From the NCBI GenBank assembly GCA_034211175.1, contig JAXHUH010000036.1, positions 1 through 25,341 on the forward strand: a stretch of DNA of 25,341 bases, given 5' to 3'. Below the pieces are notes generated by a model that saw nothing but the letters and a program-made list of their open reading frames with translations, made no database searches and was not told the origin of the DNA. This document shows, piece by piece, positions 7,049 through 14,488 of the stretch. Each line of letters opens with the position of its first letter. Positions within the stretch are counted from its first letter, which is position 1. The position numbers and the translations under genes were made by a program. The DNA comes from JAXHUH01 sp034211175 (lineage in GTDB: Bacteria; Actinomycetota; Acidimicrobiia; Acidimicrobiales; CAIXPF01).

Positions 7049-7540
7049 CTACCGCTTCACCTCGTCGAGGCGGCCGGACCCGACGTCGTAGACGAAGCCA
7101 CGCACCTGCTTCGATGGCACGAACGGGCTGGCCTCGATCCGGGCGATCGACTGGCGGATGTCCTCGGCCGGGTCGCCGAACGCCTCGAGCGCGAACGCCG
7201 GCCGCAGGCCCGTGTCCGCGAGGACCTGGTCCTTCACGCCGTCATCCCGGAACGTGAGCATCCCGCAGTCCGTGTGGTGGATGAGCACGATCTCGGTCGT
7301 GCCCAGCAGACGCTGGGAGATGACGAGGGAGCGGAGCACGTCGTCGGTGACGACGCCGCCGGCATTGCGGATCACGTGCGCCTCGCCGAGGTCGATCCCC
7401 GCGAGCCGGTAGACGTCGAGGCGGGCGTCCATGCAGGCGACAACCGCGACCTGGCGACTGGGCGGCATCGCCAGCGCGCCCCGGTCGAACCCCGCGGCGT
7501 AGTCCTCGTTGGCGGCGATCAGCTCGTCGGTGGTGCTCAT
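7049..7540 (-). CDS. canA: Beta-class carbonic anhydrase (CanA/Rv1284-like)
   Basis: 163 residues. Interconverts CO2 and bicarbonate with a zinc ion. Zinc ligands are visible as Cys36 (ACMDARLD), His89 and Cys92 (HHTDCGM), with the Asp38-Arg40 dyad that opens the active site. Recalled from memory, Mycobacterium tuberculosis Rv1284 has the same length and nearly the same segments (MPPS..., CMDARLDVYR, HVIRNAG, VTDDV.RSL.ISQRLLG, HHTDCGMLTF, RGFV.DV.(S/T)G.L.EV), so this is the small, single-domain type. The ATG at 7540 has AAGGAG 6 nt upstream. The 5' region contains an AT-rich dyad (7593-7611), and a methyltransferase follows after 28 bp. Confidence 0.93.
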   Translation of the reverse strand: MSTTDELIAANEDYAAGFDRGALAMPPSRQVAVVACMDARLDVYRLAGIDLGEAHVIRNAGGVVTDDVLRSLVISQRLLGTTEIVLIHHTDCGMLTFRDDGVKDQVLADTGLRPAFALEAFGDPAEDIRQSIARIEASPFVPSKQVRGFVYDVGSGRLDEVKR

Positions 7541-7592
7541 GGCGCTCCTTCCGGGACGGCCGCGGCGCGGCCCGGCCACGAAACTCGCAAAA

Positions 7593-7611
7593 CTTGATCA
7601 ACTTTGTCAAG
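7593..7611 (-). promoter_or_regulatory. Near-palindromic operator/promoter upstream of canA
   Basis: CTTGATCAACTTTGTCAAG pairs at 7 of 9 symmetric positions and lies in a conspicuously AT-rich island about 53 bp before the canA start. On the minus strand it contains TTGACA (7610-7605), a perfect -35 hexamer. The -10 is not obvious (GAGTTT 18 nt on is weak). It looks like a repressor or activator site overlapping a promoter. Confidence 0.5.
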
Positions 7612-7670
7612 AATAGGAACCGACGGTGCCGCAGGTCGGGCACCGATCGGGATCGCCGGGCCGAGCCGAC

Positions 7671-8882
7671 TCAGGCGGCGACCGCCGTCTGGCGGCGGGC
7701 GCGCTGGACCAGGCGGTCCGGGGTGAGCTGGGCGGCGAACTTGGTGGCGACCGGGCCGACGATGGCGGTGAGCAGCACGTAGCACGCGGCCAGCGCGCCG
7801 AGCTGGCCGCCGTCGGCCAGGGTGGCGCCCAACGCGGCGATGACGATCGAGAACTCGCCCCGGGCGATCAGCGCGGTCCCGGCCCGCACCCGGCCCCGCA
7901 CCCCGGCGCCGATGCGCTTGGCCGCGACCCAGCCGGACACGATCTTGGCGGCTGCGGTCGCAAGGGTGAGGCCGAGCGCCGGTACGAGCACACCGGGGAG
8001 GTCCGCGGGGTCGATCTGGAACGAGAAGAACACGAAGAACGTCGCGGCGAACAGGTCGCGCAGCGGTTCGATCAGTGCACCGGCTCGGTGCTGGGTCGTG
8101 CCCGACAGCGCCAGGCCGACGAGGAAGGCGCCGATGGCTGCCGACACCTGGAGCTGCTGGGCCAGACCGCCGACGACCAGCGTGAGGCCGAACACCGCGA
8201 GCAGGAGCTCCTCGTTGCCGCCCTTGGCGAGGAGCCGGCTGAGGTGATGGCCCCACAGCACGGCGGCCGAGAGGAACACCGCGACCGCGACCAGCGCGAT
8301 CCCGACGGTGATCGCCGTCGACGCCGCGTCCTCGCCGACGACCATCGCGGCCACGACCGGCAGGTAGACGGCCATCGCCAGGTCCTCGATGACGAGGAGG
8401 TTGAGGATCGCCGGCGTCTCCCGATAGCCCAGACGGTCGAGGTCGGACAGGACCTTCGAGATGACGCCCGACGAGCTGATCCAGGTGACGCCACCGAGGA
8501 GGACCGCCGCGGTCACCTCCCAGCCGATCATCAGGCCGACGACGAAGCCGGGGGTGAAGTTGAGCACCGCGTCGACGATGCCCGGGCCCGTTCCCGTCCG
8601 GAGCCCGGATTGGAGCTCGCTCGACGTGTACTCGAGCCCGAGGGTGAGCAGCAGGAGGAGGACGCCGATCTCGGCCGTGAGCGAGATGAACTCCTCGCTC
8701 GCCGGGAGCTGGACGATGCCGCCCTCACCGAAGGCGAGGCCGGCGACGAGGTAGAGCGGCACGGCGGTCAGGCCCAGCATGGTGGCCGCACGCGCCAGGG
8801 CGGACAGGGCGAGCGCGACGAACCCGAGCTCCACGAACACCAGGGCCGTTTCGCTGCTCGCCGCGGCGAGCAGGCCGCTCAC
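7671..8882 (-). CDS. Cation:proton antiporter, CPA2 (KefB/KhtU) family membrane subunit
   Basis: 403 residues with about 12-13 membrane segments and no C-terminal TrkA-N domain, as in KhtU/YhaU-type two-subunit antiporters that extrude K+ or Na+ in exchange for H+. Family marks: GLTAVPLYLVAGLAFGEGG after TM1-2, LLLLTLGLEYTSSEL (the Glu in this LGLE segment is typical), SSSGVISKVLSDL, a LLVIEDLAMAVYLPVV helix (the ED/QD charged site) and IARGEFSIVIAALG (RGEFS/RGE.A motif). It starts with GTG at 8882, overlapping the regulatory subunit stop by 4 bp (GTGA), so translation is coupled. It ends 130 bp before canA. Confidence 0.9.
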   Translation of the reverse strand: MSGLLAAASSETALVFVELGFVALALSALARAATMLGLTAVPLYLVAGLAFGEGGIVQLPASEEFISLTAEIGVLLLLLTLGLEYTSSELQSGLRTGTGPGIVDAVLNFTPGFVVGLMIGWEVTAAVLLGGVTWISSSGVISKVLSDLDRLGYRETPAILNLLVIEDLAMAVYLPVVAAMVVGEDAASTAITVGIALVAVAVFLSAAVLWGHHLSRLLAKGGNEELLLAVFGLTLVVGGLAQQLQVSAAIGAFLVGLALSGTTQHRAGALIEPLRDLFAATFFVFFSFQIDPADLPGVLVPALGLTLATAAAKIVSGWVAAKRIGAGVRGRVRAGTALIARGEFSIVIAALGATLADGGQLGALAACYVLLTAIVGPVATKFAAQLTPDRLVQRARRQTAVAA

Positions 8883-9361
8883 GATTCGAGCATCTCTCGG
8901 AGCTGGTCGAGGCCGGTGGTCGTCGCCACGGCGACCACCACGTCACCCGCGGCGAAGGCGAAGTCCGGGCCGGGGGCGGGGACGGTCGTCTCGTCGCGCA
9001 CGACGGCGACGATCGACGCGCCGGTCTTGGTGCGGTACATGCCCTCGGCCAGGGACCGGCCGGCCTGCGAGGACCCGTCCGGGATCCTGATCCAGTCGAT
9101 GGCCAGGCCCTCGACCTGGTACTGCACCGCGCTGACCGCCTCGCTCACCTGGCTCGCGCCGAGCAGCTCGGCCATCGTGCGGGTGTCCTCGCTGGTGAGG
9201 TTCAGCACCGTCGTGCACGCGTCGGGGTCGTCGAGGTCGTAGACGAGCACCTCGCGTCGCCCTCCCCGGTGGGAGATCACCCCGACCCGCTCACCGGACG
9301 CCGTCGTGAACTCGTGGCGCACCCCCACACCCGGCAGCGGCGTCTCGGTCACGTCGGACAT
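8879..9361 (-). CDS. Cation:proton antiporter regulatory subunit (TrkA-C domain)
   Basis: 160 residues, close to KhtT/YhaT (about 165). The N-terminal ~70 residues form a small domain (PGVGVRHEFTTASGERVGVISHRGGRREVLVYD). The C-terminal half is a TrkA-C/RCK-C ligand-binding domain: AVQYQVEGLAIDWIRIPDGSSQAGRSLAEGMYR, TGASIVAVVRDETTVPAPGPDFAFAAGDVVVAVA, ending GLDQLREML. Proteins of this type sit on the cytoplasmic face and gate the antiporter in response to pH or nucleotides. ATG 9361 is chosen because the sequence before it is Arg/Ser-rich with no domain character. It is the first gene of the antiporter operon and divergent from the sigma-factor gene. Confidence 0.88.
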   Translation of the reverse strand: MSDVTETPLPGVGVRHEFTTASGERVGVISHRGGRREVLVYDLDDPDACTTVLNLTSEDTRTMAELLGASQVSEAVSAVQYQVEGLAIDWIRIPDGSSQAGRSLAEGMYRTKTGASIVAVVRDETTVPAPGPDFAFAAGDVVVAVATTTGLDQLREMLES

Positions 9362-9501
9362 GGCGTCGCACCCCTCACGTCGGTCGCATCCCCTGGGCTC
9401 CCCAGTTTGACCGATCCGGCGCCGCTGCGGTGGCACGAGCCGGGTCGCACGAGCTCGCGAAGGGAGCGAACCCCGACGACGATCGGCTGCACTATCTGGA
9501 C

Positions 9502-10716
9502 GTGAGCCGTTCGACCGTGCACACGCTCGCGGACGAGGAGCTGGTCCGCCTCGCACTCGCCGGCGACAAGACCGCGTTCGCCGAGGCCGTCCGCCGCCAC
9601 GAGCGGACGGCACGATCGCTCACGACCCGCCTCCTCGGCGACGCCGACCTGGCCGGCGACGCCGTGCAGGAGGCGATCGTGGTCGCGCTCGTCGGCCTCG
9701 ACCGCCTGCGCACACCGCAGCGGTTCGGGCCGTGGCTGTGTGGCATCGCGCTCAACATCGCCCGCCGGTGGGCGCAGCGGGCGAACCGCACGTGGCCGGG
9801 CGACCCGCCGGCGCCGGTCGCCGGGCCCGAGGCCGAGGCCGAGACCAACGACCTCGCCGCCCGCGTGCGCTCGGCGGTCGGCGAGCTGTCGCCGGCCCGG
9901 CGGGACGCGGTCCTGCTCTTCTACCTCCAGGGCCTGACCCACCGCGAGGTGGCGGACGAGCTGGCCATCTCCGTCGGGACGGTGAAGTCGCGCCTCAACG
10001 CCGCCCGCCGGGCGCTGGCCCCCGAGCTCATCCCCCTCGTCGAACCCGCTCCCGCCCCACCGGAGGACACCACCATGACCGACCCGACCGACCGCGACAC
10101 CAGCGCCGGTGGTACCGGCGACCGTGCCACCGCCGACGCCGCGAGCAGCCATGGCGAGGGCGAGGGCGGGCGGTGGGCCGACGCGACCGTCGTATCGATC
10201 CTGCGCGGCCCGAACGGGTCCGACCCACGCGACGCCGCCCACGTCGTCGTCCTGCGCGAGGTCGGCGGCGAGGGCGAGCTGGCGATCTGGGTCGGCGCTC
10301 CCGAGGCGAACTTCCTCGCCCTCACCGTCGAGAGCGTGGAGATGCCCCGGCCGATGACGTTCCAGCTGACCAGCGACCTGCTCGGCGCGGCCGGGGGCCG
10401 TGTCCGGGAGGTGCGGATCACCCGACTGTCGGGCGAGGTCTTCTACGCGACCGTCGCCGTCGACGGTCCGGCCGGCACCGTCGAGGTCGACGCCCGCCCG
10501 AGCGATGCGCTGAACCTCGCCGCCATCGCCGACGCGCCGATCCGGGTCCACGCCGAGCTCTTCACCGCCGCCCCGCACCGCCGCCTCGACTGGCGGACCT
10601 TCACCACCGACGCCGCCGCCCTCGCCGACGAGCTCACCGCCCGCCGCGACCGCCACCTCGCCGACCTCGGCGCCGACCTCGGCGCCGACCCCGCCGTCGA
10701 CGCGACCGACCGCTGA
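9502..10716 (+). CDS. ECF sigma factor fused to bifunctional nuclease (BFN/DUF151) domain
   Basis: 404 residues from the GTG at 9502 (an upstream GTG at 9430 adds 24 residues; neither has a good Shine-Dalgarno). Residues about 10-80 are sigma region 2 (LAGDKTAFAEAVRRHERTAR, then GDAVQEAIVVALVGLDRL and FGPWLCGIALNIARRW). About 120-175 is region 4 with the helix-turn-helix LTHREVADELAISVGTVKSRLNAARRAL. A Pro/Asp/Ser-rich linker follows. About 225-354 is a BFN domain (VVVLREVGGEGELAIWVGAPEA, MPRPMTFQLTSDLL, VEVDARPSDALNLAAIADAPIRV). BFN proteins are reported to have RNase/DNase activity. An ATG at codon 192 (10075) with its own Shine-Dalgarno could yield the BFN part alone. No anti-sigma gene is next to it. 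Confidence 0.88.
   Translation: MSRSTVHTLADEELVRLALAGDKTAFAEAVRRHERTARSLTTRLLGDADLAGDAVQEAIVVALVGLDRLRTPQRFGPWLCGIALNIARRWAQRANRTWPGDPPAPVAGPEAEAETNDLAARVRSAVGELSPARRDAVLLFYLQGLTHREVADELAISVGTVKSRLNAARRALAPELIPLVEPAPAPPEDTTMTDPTDRDTSAGGTGDRATADAASSHGEGEGGRWADATVVSILRGPNGSDPRDAAHVVVLREVGGEGELAIWVGAPEANFLALTVESVEMPRPMTFQLTSDLLGAAGGRVREVRITRLSGEVFYATVAVDGPAGTVEVDARPSDALNLAAIADAPIRVHAELFTAAPHRRLDWRTFTTDAAALADELTARRDRHLADLGADLGADPAVDATDR
10062..10077 (+). promoter_or_regulatory. Internal Shine-Dalgarno and ATG at the sigma/BFN boundary
   Basis: GGAGG at 10062-10066 is followed by an 8-nt spacer and an in-frame ATG at 10075, just after the Pro-rich end of the sigma part (PAPAPPEDTT) and before the BFN part (MTDPTDRD). 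This is a better start signal than that of the full-length gene, and suggests separate translation of a 213-residue BFN protein or a recent fusion of two genes. Confidence 0.55.
10660..10690 (+). repeat. 12-bp tandem repeat in the C-terminal tail of the sigma-BFN gene
   Basis: GCCGACCTCGGC occurs at 10660-10671 and 10672-10683, followed by a partial third copy (10684-10690). It encodes ADLGADLGAD in the non-conserved tail and is probably of slippage origin. Confidence 0.6.
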
Positions 10717-10936
10717 CCGGGCCTCGGCGGACGCCGTGTTCGACCGTTCTCGCCGTCGCCCCTGCAGGCCCGCCCGTCCGCTGCCCGCAGCGATCTGGCA
10801 CCCACGGGCGTGGCTGGCCGACACTGGGATGCGGGGCGCCCCGCCCAGCGCGGCGGCGCCCGGGGCCGATCGTCGACATGCACGACGCCGGCCCGTCCGC
10901 GACCAGCCGGTCGCCCGGCATCGAGGAGGAGCTCCG
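10717..10936. other. 220-bp intergenic region with a GC palindrome
   Basis: No gene is seen. GCGGGGCGCCCCGC (10831-10844) is a perfect 14-bp palindrome flanked by CTGG (10824-10827) and CCAG (10845-10848), so it can extend into a hairpin. It may terminate the sigma-BFN transcript or act in the promoter region of the aldolase gene, which starts 88 bp after the flanking CCAG. Confidence 0.35.
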
Positions 10937-11710
<774 letters not shown>

Positions 11711-11738
11711 GTGCGGCGCCCCCGATGGGGCGCCGCAC
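11711..11738 (+). terminator. Strong hairpin terminator after the class II aldolase
   Basis: Perfect 12-bp arms GTGCGGCGCCCC (11711-11722) and GGGGCGCCGCAC (11727-11738) with a CGAT loop begin at the base after the stop codon. There is no T tract. Being symmetric, it could also stop transcription arriving from the convergent VOC gene. Confidence 0.75.
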
Positions 11739-11795
11739 CGCCGCGCCGGCACCACCCACCCGACGGAGCGGGCACCACCACGGGCACCACACGCG

Positions 11796-11810
11796 CCGGG
11801 TGGAACCCGG
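11796..11810 (-). terminator. Small hairpin after the minus-strand VOC gene
   Basis: CCGGGT (11796-11801) and ACCCGG (11805-11810) with a 3-nt loop, 15 bp beyond the stop at 11826 on the minus strand. Short; a weak terminator candidate. Confidence 0.35.
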
Positions 11811-11825
11811 AACCGTTGAGAGTTG

Positions 11826-12191
11826 TCAGCCGAGGCAGAACTCGTTGCCCTCGGGGTCGCGCATGGCGACCCACCGGGCTCCGTTGCCCTCACGCCACGT
11901 CGGCGCCTGCGGCGAACCGGCGTCCACCAGCGTGGCACCGAGCGCCACGAGTCGCGGGATCTCCTCGTCCGCGTCGCGGGACGCGAGGTCGACGTGGGTC
12001 CGGTTCTTGCCCGGGGTCGGGTCGTCGACCCGGAAGAACAGGATGTGGCGCACGCCCCGACCGTCGGGTGCCCGCAGGCGGACGAAGTCGTCGCGCTCGT
12101 CGGTGACCGCGTAGCCGGTCACCTCGCTCCAGAACCGACCGAGACGTCGGGGCTCACGAGCGTCGAACGTGACGTTGTAGATGAACGCCAT
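11826..12191 (-). CDS. VOC family protein (glyoxalase-like domain)
   Basis: 121 residues from ATG 12191. The layout is that of the Glyoxalase_6 type: MAFIYNVTFDAREPRRLGRFWSEVTGY as the first beta-alpha unit, RHILFFRVDDPTPGKNRTHVDLASRDADEEIPRLVALGA as the centre (the KNR.H.D motif is typical of this subfamily) and WVAMRDPEGNEFCL as the end with the usual Glu metal-ligand position. No substrate is known for these proteins. It converges on the aldolase gene with 115 bp between the stops. Its promoter must lie in 12192-12240 or read through from the secreted-protein gene upstream. The frame stays open further upstream, but that part is a shadow of the neighbour. Confidence 0.85.
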   Translation of the reverse strand: MAFIYNVTFDAREPRRLGRFWSEVTGYAVTDERDDFVRLRAPDGRGVRHILFFRVDDPTPGKNRTHVDLASRDADEEIPRLVALGATLVDAGSPQAPTWREGNGARWVAMRDPEGNEFCLG

Positions 12192-12240
12192 CGGTGGACT
12201 CTTCCACCTGGGTCGCCATCGGGGCCACCGGGCGCGCCGG

Positions 12241-12265
12241 TGCCGGCCCCGCTGCGGGGCCGGCA
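12241..12265 (-). terminator. Hairpin terminator of the cysteine-containing secreted protein gene
   Basis: TGCCGGCCCCG (12241-12251) and CGGGGCCGGCA (12255-12265) form a perfect 11-bp stem with a CTG loop, 26 bp past the stop at 12292 on the minus strand and before the VOC gene start. Confidence 0.65.
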
Positions 12266-12291
12266 TCGACCGTGCACCGACGGCGAGGCGT

Positions 12292-12774
12292 TCAGGCCGG
12301 GAGGAACCACTCGTCGGTGGTGTAGTCGGCCCGGCCGTCGGCGGCGGTGAAGTCGTTGTGGACCCACAGGCGCAGGTAGGTGAGGCCGTAGTACTCGTAG
12401 GTCCTCGCCCACACATCGCTGCGCTTGAACCCGAAGTCGTACTGCACGCGCACCCAGCCGTCACCCGGGTGCTCGGCCAGCTCGCGGCCCCACTCGCAGT
12501 CGGTCGGGTGGCAGCTGCCGTAGGGCGACACGTAGGTGCCGGCGTCGAACGTCGTCGAGCAGATGTCGCCCGTGCAGGTCGTGACGGGCTGGCAGGTCTC
12601 GACCACCACCCTGGTCATCGCCCGGGTGTCGGCGTCGATGTTGCGCCAGTCGCCCTCGATCGGGTTCTCGATGCACAACGCGCCCGCGGTCGCCGGCGTC
12701 GCCACCGCGAACCCGACGCACGCCGTGGCCAGCACGGCCAGCGCCGCGACCGCTCGGAACAGCTTCCTGATCAT
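12292..12774 (-). CDS. Secreted cysteine-containing protein with CHPTDC(E)WG motif
   Basis: 160 residues from ATG 12774, which has GAGGAG about 8 nt upstream and starts a clear signal peptide (MIRKLFRAVAALAVLATACVGFAVATPATAGA, cleavage near ATAGA|L). The mature part has EGDWRNIDADTRAMTRVVVETC, then CTGDICSTTFDAGTYVSPYGSCHPTDCEWG and a Trp/Tyr-rich end YYGLTYLRLWVHNDF. The pattern W.N.D..TR..TR..., CHPTDC.WG, followed by beta strands, resembles an extracellular domain that I recall in many uncharacterised bacterial secreted proteins. Several cysteines are probably disulfide-bonded. Function is unknown; envelope or extracellular binding is inference. Confidence 0.8.
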   Translation of the reverse strand: MIRKLFRAVAALAVLATACVGFAVATPATAGALCIENPIEGDWRNIDADTRAMTRVVVETCQPVTTCTGDICSTTFDAGTYVSPYGSCHPTDCEWGRELAEHPGDGWVRVQYDFGFKRSDVWARTYEYYGLTYLRLWVHNDFTAADGRADYTTDEWFLPA

Positions 12775-12816
12775 CGCCCGCTCCTCACTCGCCCGGCCGC
12801 GTCGTCGGTCACGCCG

Positions 12817-12877
12817 CAACCGGTGCTTCCGGTTGTCGGGCGCCGCGGGCCGGTCCTCCTGAGGAGGGCGCCGGCCC
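12817..12877. repeat. Two adjacent stem-loops in the 273-bp gap before the secreted-protein gene
   Basis: The first stem-loop is CAACCGG (12817-12823) with CCGGTTG (12829-12835), loop of 5. The second is GGGCCGG (12847-12853) with CCGGCCC (12871-12877), enclosing an inner CTCC/GGAG stem. They lie just upstream of the secreted-protein start (12774), so they belong to its leader or promoter, or finish read-through from the GH172 operon. No gene is seen in 12775-13047. Confidence 0.45.
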
Positions 12878-13010
12878 GGGCGCCGACGGCCGTGTCGCGA
12901 GGTCCGGTCCGGATCGCGTCGACGACCGTGAACCGATCAGACGGGCACCGGAACCGCGGCTGACGACAGTTCAGGCACCGGGCCCGGTCGATTCCCCCAA
13001 CGCGGGCAGC

Positions 13011-13038
13011 GCCCTCGACCCTCCGATCGGCCGAGGGC
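13011..13038 (-). terminator. Terminator of the GH172 operon
   Basis: GCCCTCG (13011-13017) and CGAGGGC (13032-13038) form a 7-bp stem with a loop containing the palindrome CCGATCGG, 9 bp downstream of the stop at 13048 on the minus strand. Confidence 0.5.
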
Positions 13039-13047
13039 GGCCGGCGA

Positions 13048-14265
13048 TCACCCGCCGCCGTCGTGGCGTTCCGGGGCGAGGACGGCCAGCATCGCCTCGG
13101 TCGGGTCGACCCGCTCGTGCTCGAGGCGGGCGATGTCGGCGAGGACCACGGCCGGGTCGCACCTCGGCACGGGCTGCGCCTGCGTGCAGTACACGTAGGC
13201 GGTCGCGCAGAAGTCGTCGACCCGCTCGGCGATGCCCCAGGCCAGGAGCGGCTCGGGCAGCTCGCGGTTCCACCCGGCGCCGGCCACGGGATTCGTGCGC
13301 TCGTACGCCGCCATCCGTTCCTCCTCACCGGCCCGGAACGACATCGCACCGATCTGCTGGATCGTCACCGTCATCTCGTCGCGGAACATGATCGGGTCGG
13401 GGACGTGCCAGCGGTAGAAGCCGACGTAGTCGGGAAGGGCCCGCGGACCGCCCGAGCCGTTGGACGGCCGCTGCACGACCAGGGGTGCCCCGCCGTAGGG
13501 CGCGGCGTGGGCGCCGAGGCCCCAGGCGCTGCCGACGTAGTCCTCGAGCCCGGTGCCACAGATCGTCGGGTGGTCGCGGTCACCGTCGCGGTAGACCTTC
13601 ACCTCGCCCTCGCCCCACCAGCCGCACTCGTCGATGACCCGCACACCGATGTTGCAGCCGAGGAACCGGCCGGGCCCCCGGAGACCGGCGGCGATGACGA
13701 AGTCGCGCCGCAGCGTGGTCGGGTTCTCCCGTCGGAACGATGCGTGGAGCACGCCCAGGCCCTCGGGCATCGCCGGATGCAACGTGTAGTCGATCTGGTA
13801 GTAGAGCAGGTTGCGCTCGCGGCCGGCGTTGACCAGCTCGAAGCGCACCCGCTCGGCGAACGGCATCGGCACGTAGCTGTTGAAGCCGCGCCCCTCCTGC
13901 GCCGCGGTGAGCGCGGACGCATGCGCGACGGGCCGACCGTGGGGCATCCCGAAGAAGTCGAGGCACGGCACGGACACGCTGGGCTCGTCGTGGTCGTCGT
14001 AGAAGACCTCGAGGATCAGCGACCTCATGCGCTCGGGCGGCGCAGGAGGGAAGGTCATCCAGATGTGGCGGACGACGCCCGGTCCGGCCACGTCGGCGAG
14101 CACGAGCCGCTCGCCGGGCGCGACGAACCGGCTCGGGCTGCCCTTGCGGCCACCGTGGCTCGTCCCCCCGGCTCCACGTTCACCGGTCGGGTTCTCGAAG
14201 GTGACGGCCCGGGAGTCGATCGCCGGGTCGACGAACGCGGGGTTCCAGACGTCGCCGATCATCAC
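13048..14265 (-). CDS. GH172 family glycoside hydrolase (DUF2961)
   Basis: 405 residues, in the usual range. DUF2961 proteins form glycoside hydrolase family 172, whose first characterised member is a bifidobacterial alpha-D-fructofuranosidase (difructose dianhydride I synthase/hydrolase). Characteristic segments: ADVAGPGVVRHIWMTFP, SLILEVFYDDHDEPSVSVPCLDFFG, FNSYVPMPFAERVRFELVN, YYQIDYTL and ECGWWGEGEVKVYRDGD..HPTICGTGLEDYVGSAWG. The conserved acids Glu219/Glu221 and Glu241 are the likely catalytic pair by comparison. No signal peptide, so it is probably cytoplasmic, acting on imported oligosaccharide or conjugate. GTG 14265 overlaps the upstream microprotein stop (GTGA); an ATG follows immediately at 14262. 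Confidence 0.9.
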   Translation of the reverse strand: MMIGDVWNPAFVDPAIDSRAVTFENPTGERGAGGTSHGGRKGSPSRFVAPGERLVLADVAGPGVVRHIWMTFPPAPPERMRSLILEVFYDDHDEPSVSVPCLDFFGMPHGRPVAHASALTAAQEGRGFNSYVPMPFAERVRFELVNAGRERNLLYYQIDYTLHPAMPEGLGVLHASFRRENPTTLRRDFVIAAGLRGPGRFLGCNIGVRVIDECGWWGEGEVKVYRDGDRDHPTICGTGLEDYVGSAWGLGAHAAPYGGAPLVVQRPSNGSGGPRALPDYVGFYRWHVPDPIMFRDEMTVTIQQIGAMSFRAGEEERMAAYERTNPVAGAGWNRELPEPLLAWGIAERVDDFCATAYVYCTQAQPVPRCDPAVVLADIARLEHERVDPTEAMLAVLAPERHDGGG

Positions 14266-14390
14266 GCCACGCCGGAGACGATGAGCGGCAACGATGCGAT
14301 GCCGTCGATCCGGAGCCGACGGACGTGCTTTCCGGGCTCGCCGGTGATGTCGACGACGAGCTCGCGCTCCGGCATCGGCGGTCTGGTCAT
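14262..14390 (-). CDS. 42-residue microprotein translationally coupled to GH172
   Basis: Starts at ATG 14390 behind a GGGGGGAGG stretch a few bases upstream and ends at TGA 14264-14262, which overlaps the GH172 GTG start by 4 bp. The product begins MTRPPMPERELVVDITG and ends RRLRIDGIASLPLIVSGVA: a short charged beta-strand-like part and a mildly hydrophobic end, with no signal peptide. I do not recognise the family. The tight overlap supports genuine translation, either as a leader peptide that couples GH172 translation or as a small partner. The frame stays open to 14663 upstream, but that would run through the start of the divergent dioxygenase gene and is rejected. Confidence 0.55.
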   Translation of the reverse strand: MTRPPMPERELVVDITGEPGKHVRRLRIDGIASLPLIVSGVA

Positions 14391-14488
14391 CAGGCCTCCC
14401 CCCTGGGTGACGACGGCCGGGACCCTAGCGGAGCCGCTCGCCGATGAAGGACGATGTCCCCACCTTCCGGACCCGAGGAGGCGCGACC

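Noticed and set aside
7626..9242. A 538-codon plus-strand open frame opposite the antiporter genes
   Set aside because: Shadow frame; the antiporter and its TrkA-C partner are certain and coupled by a GTGA overlap.
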